Source of the DNA: Mactromeris polynyma
Taxonomy: Eukaryota; Mollusca; Bivalvia; Venerida; Mactridae
Direction: 5' to 3'
NCBI GenBank assembly: GCA_032209605.1
Contig: JASFXZ010000099.1
Span: 62,001-126,000, forward strand
Length of the DNA: 64,000 nucleotides
The stretch's first letter is position 1. Each line of letters begins with the position of its first letter. A model generated the notes under the pieces. The model saw only the letters and a program-made list of their open reading frames with translations. It made no database searches and had not been told where the DNA came from. The position numbers were made by a program, and so were the translations under genes. This document shows positions 8,649 through 21,873 of the stretch, one piece after another.

Positions 8649-11600
8649 GTGTCTGTCGTTCCTGTTACTTGGTGTCTGTCGTTCCTATTACTTGGTGTCT
8701 GTCGTTCCTGTTACTTGGTGTCTGTCGTTCCTGTTACTTGGTGTCTGTCGTTCCTGTTACTTGGTGTCTGTCGTTCCTATTACTTGGTGTCTGTCGTTCC
8801 TGTCACTTGGTGTCTGTCGTTCCTGTTACTTGGTGTCTGTCGTTCCTATTACTTGGTGTCTGTCGTTCCTGTCACTTGGTGTCTGTCGTTCCTGTTACTT
8901 GGTGTCTGTGGTTCCTGTTACTTGGTGTCTGTCGTTCCTGTTACTTGATGTCTGTCGTTCCTGTTACTTGGTGTCTGTCGTTCCTGTTACTTGGTGTCTG
9001 TGGTTCCTGTTACTTGATGTCTGTCGTTCCTGTTACTTGGTGTCTGTCGTTCCTATTAATTGGTGTCTGTCGTTCCTGTTACTTGGTGTCTGTCGTTCCT
9101 ATTACTTGGTGTCTGTTGTTCCCATAACTTGATGTCTGTGGTTCCTGTTCCTTGGTGTCTGTCGTTCCTGTTACTTGGTGTCTGTCGTTCCTATTACTTG
9201 GTGTCTGTCGATCCTGTTACTTGGTGTCTGTCGTTCCTATTACTTGGTGTCTGTCGTTCCTGTTACTTGGTGTCTGTCGTTCCCGTTACTTGATGTATGT
9301 CGTTCCTGTTACTTGGTGTATGTCGTTCCCGCTACTTGATGTATGTCGTTCTTATTACTTGGTGTATGTCGTTCTCGTTACTTGATGTATGTCGTTCCTA
9401 TTACTTGGTGTCTGTAATTCCCGTTACTTGATGTCTGTCGTTCCCGTTACTTGATGTATGTCATTCCCGTTACTTGATGTCTGTCGATCCTATTACTTGG
9501 TGTCTGTCGTTCCAGTTACTTGATGTCTGTCGTTCCCGTTACTTGATGTCTATTGTTCCTGTTACTTGATGTATATCGTTCCTATTACTTGGTGTCTGTC
9601 GTCCCCGTTACTTGGTGTCTATCGTTCCCATTACTTGATGTCTGTCGTTCCTATTACTTGGTGTCTGTCGTTCCCGTTACTTGATGTCTGTCGTTCCTAT
9701 TACTTGATGTCTGTCGTTCCTATTACTTGGTGTCTGTCGTTCCCGTTACTTGATGTCTGTCGTTCCTATTACATTGTTTGTACTTAGTGTCTGTCGTTCC
9801 CGTTACTTGATGTATATCGTTCCAAAAAATTGGTGTCTGTCGTCCCCGTTACCTGATGTATGTCGTTCCCGTTATTTGGTGTTTGTCGTTCCCGTTACTT
9901 GATGTCTGTTGTTCCTATTACTTGGAGTCTGTCGTTCCCGTTATTTGATGTCTGTCGTTCCTATTACTTGGTGTCAGTCGTTCCCGTTACTTGATGTATG
10001 TCGTTCCCGTTACTTGATGTCTGTCGTTCCTATTACTTGGTGTCTGTCGTTCCCGTTACTTGATGTCTGTCGTTCCTATTACTTGATGTCTGTCGTTCCT
10101 ATTACTTGGTGTCTGTCGTTCCCGTTATTTGATGTCTGTCGTTCCTATTAAATTTTTTGTACTTGGTGTCTGTCGTTCCCGTTACTTGATGTATGTCGTT
10201 CCCGTTATTTGGTGTCTGTCGTTCCCGTTACTTGATGTCTGTCGTTCCTATTACTTGGTGTCAGTCGTTCCCGTTACTTGATGTTTGTCGTTCCCGTTAC
10301 TTGATGTCTGTCGTTCCTATTACTTGGTGTCTGTCGTTCCCGTTACTTGATGTCTGTCGTTCCTATTACTTGATGTCTGTCGTTCCTATTACTTGGTGTC
10401 TGTCGTTCCCGTTATTTGATGTCTGTCGTTCCTATTAAATTTTTTGTACTTGGTGTCTGTCGTTCCCGTTACTTGATGTATGTCGTTCCTAATACTTGGT
10501 GTCTGTCGTTCCCGTTACTTGATGTTTGTCGTTCCTAATACTTGGTGCCTGTCGTTACCGTTACTTGATGTCTGTCGTTCCTATTACTTGGTGTCTGTCG
10601 TTCCCGTTACTTGATGTCTGTCGTTCCTATTACTTGGTGTCAGTCGTTCCTGTTACTTGATGTGTGTCGTTCCCGTTACTTGATGTATGTCGTTCCTATT
10701 ACTTGGTGTCTGTCGTTCCTATTACTTGGTGTCTGTCGTTCCCGTTACTTGATGCATGTCGTTCCTATTCTTGGTGTCTGTCGTTCACGTTTCTTGTGTC
10801 TGTCATTCCTGTTACTTGATGTCTGTCGTTCCCATTACTTGGTGTCTGTCGTTCCCGTTACTTGATGTCTGTCGTTCCCATTACTTGATGACTATTTTTC
10901 CTGTTACTTGATGTATGTCGTTCCTATTACTTGGTGTCTGTCGTCCCCGTTACTAGATGTATGTCGTTCCTATTACTTGGTGTCTGTCATCCCCGTTACT
11001 TGATGTATGTCGTTCCTATTACTTGGTGTCTGTCGTTCCTGTTCCTTGATGTATGTCGTTCCTGTTAATTGATGTATTTCGTTCCTATTTCTTGGTGTCT
11101 GTCGTTCCTGTTAATTGCTGTATATCATTCCTGTTACTTGATGTCTGTCGTTCCTATTTCTTGGTGTCTGTCGTTCCCGTTACTTGATTTCTGTCGTTCC
11201 CGTTACTTGGTGTCTGTCGTTCCCATTACTTGATGTATGTCGGTCCCGTTACTTGATGTATGTCGTTCCTATTACTTTGTGTCTGTCGTCCCCGTTACTT
11301 AATGTATGTCGGTCCTATTACTTGGTGTCTGTAGTTCCCGTTACTTGGTGTCTGTCGTACCCGTTACTTGATGTATGTCATTCCTGTTACTTGCTGTATA
11401 TTATTCCTGTTACTTGATGTATGTCGTTCCTATTACTTGATGTCTATTGTTCATGTTACTTGATGTATGTGGTTCCTGTTACTTGATGTCTGTCATTCCT
11501 TTTTCTTTATGTATTACGCTCCTGTTACTTGATATCTGTCGTTCCAGTTACTTGATGTCTGGCGTTCCAGTTACTCGGTGTCTGTCGTTCCAGTTACTTG

Positions 11601-14600
11601 ATGTCTGTCGTTTCTGTTACTTGGTGTCTGTTGTTCCAATTACTTGATGTCTGTCGTTCCTTTTACTTGGTGTCTGTCGTTCCAGTTACTTGGTGTCTGT
11701 CGTTCCTGTTACTTGATGTCTGTCGTTCCTGTTACTTGATGTATGTCGTGTCTGTTAGTTGGTGTCTGTCGTTCCTGTTACTTGATGTATGTCGTGTCTG
11801 TTAGTTGGTGTCTGTCGTTCCTGTTACTTGATGTATGTAGTTCCTGTTATTTGCTGTATATTATTCCTGTTACTTGAAGTATGTCGTTCCTATTTCTTGG
11901 TGTCTGTTGTTCCCGTTACTTGGTGTCTCTCGTTCCCGTTACTTGATGTCTGTCGTTCCAGTTTCTTGGTGTCTGTCGTTCCTGTTACTTTGTGTCTGTC
12001 GTTCCTGTTACTTGGTGTCTGTCGTTCCTGTTACTTGCTGTCTGTCGTTCCTGTTATTTGGTGCCTGTCGTTTCTGTTACTTGATGTCTGTCGTTTCTGT
12101 TACATCGTGTCTGTCGTTTCTGTGACTTGATGTATGTCGTTCCTGTTATTTGGTGTCTGTCGTTCCTAATACTTGGTGTCTGTCGTTCCTAATACTTTAT
12201 GTCTGTCGTTCCTGTTACTTGATGTCTATTGTTCCTGTTACTTGAAGTCTGTGGTTCCTGTTACTGGATGTCTGTTGTTCCTAATACTTGATGTATGTCG
12301 TTCCTGTTACTTGATGTCTATTGTTACTGTTACTTGATGTCTGTCGTTCCTGTGACTGGATGTCTATTGTTCCAGTTACTTGATGTCTGTCGTTCCTGTT
12401 ACTTGATGTCTATTGTCCCTGTTACTTGATGTATGTCGTTCCTGATACTTGGTGTCTGTCGTTCTAGTTACTTGATGTCTGCCGTTCCTGTTACTTGATG
12501 TCTATTGTTCCTGTTCCTTGGTGTCTGTCGATCCTGTTTCTTGGTTTTTGTCATTTCTGTTACTTGATGTCTGTCGTTCCTGTTACTTGATGTCTGTCGT
12601 TTCTGTTAGTTGGTGTCTGTCGTTTCTGTTAGTTGATGCATGTCGATATTGTTACTTGCTGTCTGTCGTTCCTGTTACTTGATGTCTGTCGCTTCTGTTA
12701 GTTGATGTCTGTCCGTCTTTTTCTGTTAGTTGATGTCTGCTGATCTTGTTACTTGCTGTCTGTCGTTCCTGTTACTTGATGTTTGTCGTTTCTGTTAGTT
12801 GATGTATGTCGATATTGTTACTTGCTGTCTGTCGTTCCTGTTACTTGATGTCTGTCGTTTCTGTTAGTTGATGTATGTCGATCTTGTTTCTTGCTGTCTG
12901 TCGTTCCTGTTACTTGATGTCTGTCGTTTATGTTACTTGATGTCTGTCGTTTCTGTTACTTGGTGTCTGTCGTTCCAATTACTTGATGTCTGTTGTTCCT
13001 TTAACTTGGTGTCTGTCGTTCCAGTTACTTGGTGTCTGTCGTTCCTGTTACTTGATGTCTGTCGTTCCTGTTACTTGATGTATGTCGTGTCTGTCAGTTG
13101 GTGTCTGTCGTTCCTGTTACTTGATGTATGTCGTTCCTGTTACTTGCTGTATATTATTCCTGTTACTTGATGTATGTCGTTTTTATTGCTTGGTGTCTGT
13201 CATTCCCGTTACTTGGTGTCTCTCGTTCCCGTTACTTGATGTCTGTCGTTCCAGTAACTTGGTGTCTGTCGTTCCTGTTACTTGGTGTCTGTCGTTTCTG
13301 TTAGTTGATGTCTGTCGTTTCTGTTAGTTGATGTCTGTCGATCTTGTTACTTGCTGTCTGTCGTTCCTGTTATTTGGTGCCTGTCGTTTCTGTTACTTGA
13401 TGTCTGTCGTTTCTGTTACTTCGTGTCTGTCGTTTCTGTTACTTGGTGTCTGTCGTTCCTGTTATTTGGTGTATGTCGTTCCTGATACTTGGTGTCTGTC
13501 GTTCCTAATACTTTATGTCTGTCGTTCCTGTTACTTGATGTCTATTGTTCCTGTTACTTGATGTCTGTCGTTCCTGTTACTTGGTGTCTGTCGTTCCAGT
13601 TACTTGGTGTCTGTCGTTCACGTTACCTGGTGTCGTCGTTCCTGTTACTTGATGTCTGTCGTTCCCGTTACTTGGTGTCTGTCGTTCCTGTTACTTGATG
13701 CCTATTGTTTCTGTTACTTGGTTTTTGTCGTTCCTGTTACGTGATGTCTGTCGTTTCTGTTAGTTGATGTCTGTCGATCTTGTTACTTGCTGTCTGTCGT
13801 TCCTGTTATTTGGTGCCTGTCGTTTCTGTTACTTGATGTCTGTCGTTTCTGTTACATCGTGTCTGTCGTTTCTGTGACTTGATGTATGTCGTTCCTGTTA
13901 TTTGGTGTCTGTCGTTCCTAATACTTGGTGTCTGTCGTTCCTAATACTTTATGTCTGTCGTTCCTGTTACTTGATGTCTATTGTTCCTGTTACTTGAAGT
14001 CTGTGGTTCCTGTTACTGGATGTCTGTTGTTCCTAATACTTGATGTATGTCGTTCCTGTTACTTGATGTCTATTGTAACTGTTACTTGATGTCTGTCGTT
14101 CCTGTGACTGGATGTCTATTGTTCCAGTTATTTGATGTCTGTCGTTCCTGTTACTTGATGTCTATTGTCCCTGTTACTTGATGTATGTCGTTCCTGATAC
14201 TTGGTGTCTGTCGTTCTAGTTACTTGATGTCTGTCGTTCCTGTTACTTGATGTCTATTGTTCCTGTTCCTTGATGTCTGTCGTTCCTATTACTTGGTGTC
14301 TGTCATTCCTGTTACTTCATGTCTGTCGTTCCTATTACTTGATGTCTGTCGTTCCTATTACTTGGTGTCTGTCGTTCCCATTATTTGATGTCTGTCGTTC
14401 CTAATACATTTTTTGTACTTGGTGTCTGTCGTTCCTGTTACTTGGTGTCTGTCGTTCCTGTTACTTGATGTCTGTCATTTCTGTTACTTCGTGTCTGTCG
14501 TTCCTGTGACTTGATGTATGTCGTTCCTGTTATTTGGTGTCTGTCATTCCTGATACTTGGTGTCTGTCTTTCCTAATACTTTATGTCTGTCGTTCCTGTT

Positions 14601-17600
14601 ACTGGATGTCTGTTGTTCCTAATACTTGATGTCTGTCGTTCCTATTACTTGCTGTATGTCGTTCCTGTTACTTGGTGTTTGTCGATCCTGTTACTTGCTG
14701 TATGTCGTTCCTGTTACTTGATGTATGTCGTTCTTGTTACCTGGTGTTTGTCGATCCCGTTACTTGCTGTATGTCGTTCCAGTTACTTGATGTTTGTCGA
14801 TCCCGTTACTTGATGTTTGTCGATCCTGTTACTTGCTGTATGTCGTTCCTGTTACTTGACGTATGTCGTTTCTGTTACTTGGTGTATGTCGTTCCTGTTA
14901 CTAGGTGTTTGTCGATCCCGTTACTTGCTGTATGTCGTTCCTGTATCTTGGTGTTTGTCGATCCCGTTACTTGCTGTATGTCGTTCCTGTTACTTGGTGT
15001 TTAACGTTCCCGTTACTTGGTGTTTAACGTTCCCGTTACTTGATGTATGTCGTTCCTGTTACTTGATGTATGTTGTTCCCGTTACTTGGTATCTGTCGTT
15101 TCCGTTACTTGATGTCTGTCGTTCCTGTAACTTGGTGTATGTCGTTCCTGTTACTTGATGTGTGTCGTTCCTGTTACTTGGTTTTTGTCGTTTCTGTTAC
15201 TTGATTTATGTCGTTCCTGTTACTTGGTGTCTGTCGTTCCTATTACTTGCTGTATGTCGTCCCTGTTACTTGATGTATGTCGATCTTGGTACATGCTGTC
15301 TGTCGTTTCTGTTAGTTGATGTCTGCTGATCTTGTTACTTGCTGTCTGTCGTTCCTGTTACTTGATGTTTGTCGTTTCTGTTAGTTGATGTATGTCGATC
15401 TTGTTTCTTGCTGTCTGTCGTTCCTGTTACTTGATGTCTGTCGTTTATGTTACTTGATGTCTGTCGTTTCTGTTACTTGGTGTCTGTCGTTCCAATTACT
15501 TGATGTCTGTCGTTCCTTTAACTTGGTGTCTTTCGTTCCAGTTACTTGGTGTCTGTCGTTCCTGTTACTTGATGTCTGTCGTTCCTGTTACTTGATGTAT
15601 GTCGTGTCTGTAAGTTGGTGTCTGTCGTTCCTGTTACTTGATGTATGTCGTTCCTGTTACTTGCTGTATATTATTCCTGTTACTTGATGTATGTCGTTTT
15701 TATTTCTTGGTGTCTGTCGTTCCCGTTACTTGGTGTCTCTCGTTCCCGTTACTTGATGTCTGTCGTTCCAGTTACTTGGTGTCTGTCGTTCCTGTTACTT
15801 GGTGTCTGTCGTTTCTGTTAGTTGATGTCTGTAGTTCCTGTTACTTGGTGTCTGTCGTTCCAGTTACTTGGAGTCTGTCGTTCCTGTTACTTGATGTCTG
15901 TCGTTCCTGTTACTTGGTGTCTGTCGTTCCAGTTACTTGGTGTCTGTCGTTCCTGTTACTTTGTGTCGGTCGTTCCTGTTACTTGGTGTCTGCCGTTCCA
16001 GTTACTTGGTGTCTGTTGTTCCTGTTACTTGATGTATGTCGTTCCTGATACTTGGTATATGTCGTTCCTGTAACTTGATGTCTATTATTCCTGTTACTTG
16101 ATGTCTGTCATTTCTATTACTTGGTTTTTGTCGTTCCTTTTACTTGATTTCTGTCGTTTCTGTTATATGGTTTTTGTCGTTCCTGTTACGTGATGTCTGT
16201 CGTTTCTGTTAGTTGATGTCGGTCGATCTTGTTACTTGCTGTCTGTCGTTCCTGTTATTTGGTGCCTGTCGCTTCTGTTACTTGATGTCTGTCGTTTCTG
16301 TTACTTCGTGTCTGTCGTTCCTGTGACTTGATGTATGTCGTTCCTGTTATTTGGTGTCTGTCGTTCCTGATACTTGGTGTCTGTTGTTCCTAATACTTTA
16401 TGTCTGTCGTTCCTGTTACTGGATGTCTGTTGTTCCTAATACTTGATGTCTGTCGTTCCTGTTACTTGATGTCTTTTGTTACTGTTACTTGATGTCTGTT
16501 GTTCCTGTGACTGGATGTCTATTGTTCCAGTTACTTGATGTCTGTCATTCCTGTTACTTGATGTCTATTGTCCCTGTTACTTGATGTATGTCGTTCCTGA
16601 TACTTGGTGTCTGTCGTTCCAGTTACTTGATGTCTGTCGTTCCTGTTACTTGATGTCTATTGTTCCTGTTCCTTGGTGTCTGTCGATCCTGTTACTTGGT
16701 TTTTGTCGTTTCTGTTACTTGATGTCTGTCGTTCCTGTTACTTGATGTCTGTCGTTTCTGCTAGTTGATGTCTGTCGTTTCTGTTAGTTGACGTATGTCG
16801 ATATTGTTACTTGCTGTCTGTCGTTCCTGTTACTTGATGTCTGTCGTTTCTGTTAGTTGATGTCTGTCCGTCTTGTTACTTGCTGTCTGTCGCCCCTGTT
16901 ACTTGACGTCTGTCGATCTTGGTACATGCTGTCTGTCGTTTCTGTTTGTTGATGTCTGTCGTCCCTGTTACTTGATGTCTGTTGATCTAGGTACATGCTG
17001 TTTGTCGTTTCTGCTAGTTGATGTCTGTCGATCTTGTTACTTGCTGTCTGTCGTTCCTGTTAGTTGATGTATGTCGATCTTGTTACTTGCTGTCTGTCGT
17101 TCCTGTTACTTGATTTATGTCGTTCCTGTTACTTGATGAATGTCGTTCCTGTTACTTGATGTCTGTCGTTTCTGTTAGTTGATGACTGTCGATCTTGTAA
17201 CTTGCTGTCTGTCGATCTTGTTACTTGCTGTCTGCTGTTTCAGTTACTTGATGTCTGTCGATCTTGTTACTTGATGTCTATTGTTCCTGTTACTTGATGT
17301 ATGTCGTTCCTATTACTTGGTGTCTGTCGTCCCGTTACTTGATGTATGTTGTTCCTATTAATTGGTGTATGTCGTTCCTGTTACTTGATGTTTGTCGTTC
17401 CTGTTACTTGCTGTATATTATTCCTGTTACTTGATGTATGTCGTTCCTATTTCTTGGTGTCTGTCGTTCCCGTTACTTGGTGTCTGTCGTTCCCGTTACT
17501 TGATGTATGTTGTTCCTATTACTTGGTGTCTGTCGTTCCAGTTACTTGATGTCTGTCGTTTCTGTTACTTGATGTCTGTCGATCTTAGTACTTGCTGTCT

Positions 17601-19660
17601 GTCGTTTCTGTTAGTTGTTGTCTGTCGATCTTGTTACTTGATGTCTGTCGTTTCTGTTACTTGATGTCTGTCGATCTTAGTACTTGCTGTCTGTCGTTTC
17701 TGTTAGTTGTTGTCTGTCGATCTTGTTACTTGCTGTCTGTCGTTCCTGTTACTTGATGTTTGTCGTTTCTGTTTGTTGATGTCTGTCGATCTTGTTACTT
17801 GCTGTCTGTCATTCCTGTTACTTGATGTATGTCGTTCCTGTTACTTGATGTCTATTGTTCCTGTTACTTGATGTCTGTCGTTCCTGTAACTTGATTTCTA
17901 TTGTCCCTGTTACTTGATGTCTGTCGTTCCTGTTACTTGGTGTCTGTCGTTCCCGTTACTTGGTGGCTGTCGTTCCTGTTACTTGATGTCTGTCATTCCT
18001 GTTACTTGGTGTTTATCGTTCCTGTTACTTGATGTATATTGTTCCTGTTACTTGATGTCTGTCGTTCCTGTTACTTGATGTATATCGTTCCTGTTGCTTG
18101 ATGTCTGTCGTTCCCGTTACTTGATGTCTGTCATTCCTGTTACTTGGTGTATGTCTTTCCTGTTACTTGGTGTCTGTCGTTCCTGTTACTTGATGTCTGT
18201 CGTCCCTGTTACTTGGTGTTTCTCGTTCCAGTTACTTGATGTCTGTCGTTCCCGTTACTTGGTGTCTGTCGTTACCGTTACTTGATGTCTGTCGTTCCTG
18301 TTACTTGGTGTATGTCGTTCCTGTTACTTGATGTGTGTCGTTCCTGTTACTTGGTTTTTGTCGTTCCTGTTACTTGATTTATGTCGTTCCTGTTACTTGG
18401 TGTCTGTCGTTCCTATTACTTGATGTATGTCGTTCCTGTTACTTGGTGTTTATCGTTCCCTTACTTGATGTATGTTGTTAATGTTACTTGATGTCTGTCG
18501 TTCCTGTTACTTGGTGTATGTCGTTCCTGTTACTTGATGTCTGTCGTTCCTGTTACTTGGTGTCTGTCTTTCCTGTTACTTGATGTCTGTCGTTCCTGTA
18601 ACTTGGTGTCTGTTGTTCCTGTTACTTGGTGTCTGTCGTTCCTGTTACTTGATGTCTGTCGTTCCTGTTACTTGGTGTTTAACGTTCCCGTTACTTGGTG
18701 TTTAACGTTCCCGTTACTTGATGTATGTCGTTCCTGTTACTTGATGTATGTCGTTCCCGTTACTTGGTATCTGTCATTTCCGTTACTTGATGTCTGTCGT
18801 TCCTGTAACTTGGTGTATGTCGTTCCTGTTACTTGATGTGTGTCGTTCCTGTTACTTGCTGTATGTCGTTCCTGTTACTTGATGTATGTCGTTCCTGTTA
18901 CCTGGTGTTTGTCGATCCCGTTACTTGCTGTATGTCGTTCCAGTTACTTGATGTTTGTCGATCCCGTTACTTGATGTTTGTCGATCCCGTTACTTGCTGT
19001 ATGTTGTTCCTGTTACTTGGTGTTTGTCGATCCCGTTACTTGCTGTATGTCGTTCCTGTTTCTTGGTGTTTGTCGATCCCGTTACTTCTGTATGTCGTTC
19101 CTGTTACTTGGTGTTTGTCGATCCCATTACTTACTGTATGTCGTTCCTGTTACTTGGTGTTTGTCGATCCCGTTACTTACTGTATGTCGTTCCTGTTACT
19201 TGGTGTTTGTCGATCCCGTTACTTGATGTTTGTCGTGTCTGTTACTTGGTGTTTGTCGATCCCGTTACTTGCTGTATGTCGTTCCTGTTACTTGGTGTTT
19301 GTCGATCCCGTTACTTGCTGTATGTCGTTCCTGTTACTTGGTGTTTGTCGATCCCGTTACTTACTGTATGTCGTTCTTGTTACTTGGTGTTTGTCGTTCC
19401 CGTTACTTACTGTATGTCGTTCCTGTTACTTGGTGTTTGTCGTTCCCGTTACTTGCTGTATGTCGTTCCTGTTACTTGGTGTTTGTCGATCCCGTTACTT
19501 ACTGTATGTCGTTCCTGTTACTTGGTGTTTGTCGTTCCCGTTACTTGCTGTATGTCGTTCCTGTTGCTTGGTGTTTGTCGTTCCTGTTACTTGGTGTTTG
19601 TCGATCCCGTTACTTACTGTATGTCGTTCCTGTTACTTGGTGTTTGTCGTTCGCGTTACT
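8649..19660 (+). repeat. 11-kb array of a 23-bp minisatellite (~480 units)
   Basis: The unit is (G/A)TGTCTGTCGTTCCTGTTAC followed by TTG; variants include CTGTATGTC, TTTGTCGATC and CCCGTTAC. Because 23 is not a multiple of 3, a run of units reads through all three frames and gives long repeated frames in Cys, Leu, Val and Ser (for example VCRSCYLVSVVPVTWCLSF). These are not genes. Variant types cluster regionally: T(A/G)CTTGGTGTCTG to 9.3 kb, a mixed A/C/T section to 14.5 kb, and GTTTGTCGATCCCG-type pairs with a 46-bp dimer rhythm at 18.9-19.65 kb. Long internal duplications are visible: the segment at 12868-13170 recurs nearly unchanged at 15385-15687, and 9.9-10.15 kb recurs at 10.2-10.44 kb. 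Confidence 0.95.
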
Positions 19661-19751
19661 TGATTTACCTTGTAGGTTACACTATACAGGCATGAAATAA
19701 GCGGAGAGAGAAGTGTTGTTCATTCATCAAAACATTTATGCATTAATTATA

Positions 19752-19848
19752 GGTTATAGCTCATATATTGGAATTATAAGCAAATTAAGTGCAAGGGAGC
19801 GTTAGCGACTGCAGCACTTAATTTGTTTATAATATGTGAGTTATAACC
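19752..19848. repeat. 97-bp imperfect hairpin
   Basis: GGTTATAGCTCATATATTGG with AATTATAAGCAAATTAAGTGC on the left pairs with GCACTTAATTTGTTTATAAT and ATGTGAGTTATAACC on the right, around a loop containing GGGAGCGTTAGCGACTGC. It is probably a small MITE or foldback fragment. It lies 90 bp after the 23-bp array ends. Confidence 0.6.
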
Positions 19849-20089
19849 GGCTTATAGTTAACTCCACCTCTCTCTTGTGGCACGATTCATGTATTTCAAA
19901 ACAGAACATTAGGCAGCTCACTGATTGATTATTTGACAGGCTTGAGGTCCAAAGCGACGTTTCAAATTTGTTTCATTGGCTGAAAATTGCAGACATCGAA
20001 ACGGACGATTACATTATACCAGACAGGTAAGATTGGGATACCATGGATAAATGGATAAGTTGGCAAAAAAATTGAAAAATTCTGGATGC

Positions 20090-21163
20090 TAAGTAATAGT
20101 TAGTAGATTTTAAGTAAAATCTTATTGATTAAGAAGGGGCGGAGCGAGCGTAGCGAGCGAGCCTTCTTCTTAACCAATAAGATTTTACTTAATATCTACT
20201 AACTGACTTAGAATGTAACCTACATTTTGATTGGCCGATACGCATGCAAATTTCAAATAAAAGCTATAACGGACAAGAATAGTAAATTTCCAAATATAAT
20301 AACGCTCACACAGATTCGCAGTAGGCGGAGCTTAAAAAGCCCGCGAAAAATCGAAATTCTTAATGAATAAGCGTAGTACTTAACGGGAGCCGTTCTGTCA
20401 TTTCATTGGCTGAAAATGTAGGTTGCATTCTAATTGGATTTAGAATACAACCTATATTTTCAGCCAATGAAATGACAGAACGGCTCCCGTTAAGTACTAC
20501 GCTTATTCATTAAAATTTCGTCTTTTCGCGGGCTTTTTAAGCTCCGCCTACTGCGAATCTCTATGAGCGTTACCATATTTGGAAATTTACTATTCTTGTC
20601 CGTTATAGTTTTTACCCTTTCACACCACGTGATCGTTTTTACACTTTCGTCAAAACAAGAGCGCCACGGAGAGAACACCTACGCTCGTTTATATTAATCG
20701 AAAAAGGGGCTAAACAAAATTATTAAAGTTAGTTGTTTGCTGACACCAAGTCTATGACAATACTGTTAAGTGTCACCTGCATGTACTTTATCGTTTTTTA
20801 TCTGTTTTGACCATTGATCGTTTTGATTTTAGTGCCACTTTGCAAAATCTTAATTTGACCTTTTGGCTACGCACTTTGCTTATCCGTTTATAGGCTGTTC
20901 TGAAACCCCCATTTAGACAACTTTATTTTTCAAGTAAAGTAACAAACCGAAATAACATGAACTTTAATCTCAAATGTATGAAAATCAGTGCAAACATTCC
21001 AACCAAGCAAATACGATGAAAAGTTATAAATTCGAAATAAACATGGTATCAATTATATGAGCATCAATAAAATGAAATTTGCATGCGTATCGGCCAATCA
21101 AAATTTAGGTTACATTCTAAGTCAGTTAGTAGATATTAAGTAAAATCTACTAACTATTACTTA
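20090..21163. mobile_element. Foldback element, 1.07 kb, with nested hairpins
   Basis: The ends are a perfect 23-bp inverted repeat (TAAGTAATAGTTAGTAGATT and on; 20090-20112 against 21141-21163). Inside, almost the whole left arm (20195-20430) pairs with the right arm (20440-20612 and 21070-21140), meeting near 20432. Two asymmetries break the symmetry. The left arm carries an extra self-complementary 80-bp hairpin (about 20108-20187) with a GAGCGAGCGTAGCGAGCGAG loop. The right arm carries about 455 extra bases (about 20614-21069). No transposase frame is seen. If TA is the target duplication the element could be Tc1/mariner-related; that is inference. Confidence 0.7.
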
Positions 21164-21873
21164 AACTTGTTTGTAAAGAAGAAATGATACATACTGTAAT
21201 AAATTTGAAAGTGGTAGAGACCTTCCGTTCATGAAATTAAACACCATAATTAGGGTTAATTATTTCACACAATATCAAGATACATATTACATACCTAGTC
21301 TATTCAATATGATACAATTGAAATACTTGATCAAAATGATTACAGGTATTCACTTTTGTTAAAAAAAAGCCTTGCCACTTATTTTCTTCAACATTTGTGT
21401 ACGAATTATACACGAAACGGTTTATAAGTTTGATCTGTCGAATAGGTTGACTTTATTAAAAGGAACACAGCGTACCGTATATATGGTATGTTTCATGGGT
21501 GTTTGGTCCCTTTGTAGTTGCATGTGCATTTCAAGTGTGTAATAGATCATTATGATTAATGCGTACGTATCAAATTAACACCATTGTTTCAAAATGACAA
21601 CAAAAAACTCAATTACGGACCAAAGTTTGGCACGGACACAACAGTTATATTGTGTAGGATTTTCTAGCACTATGTTGATTCCCGAGAAAAATCCTGAGGT
21701 AAGTTTTGTAACTTTTATTTAGAGCATTGATGATACTGAACGCATCCTGAAATGATACAAATTCACTGCTACAACAACAATGCAATTTTGTAGAGAACTG
21801 AATCAACTCCTCCCCAATGATCAGGACCAACGAGAACCGTCAAACTTCAAGTGTGGGTAAAATATTCCAGTAA
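21164..21873. other. Unique AT-rich DNA between two foldback elements
   Basis: No gene is supported. The segment is unique and AT-rich, with one 8-A run near 21361 and no tandem repeat. I see nothing else in it. Confidence 0.5.

Noticed and set aside
8615..19700. Many 60-276-codon plus-strand frames rich in Cys, Leu and Val
   Set aside because: They are translations of the 23-bp minisatellite in its three frames; no non-repeat domain, signal or splice structure.
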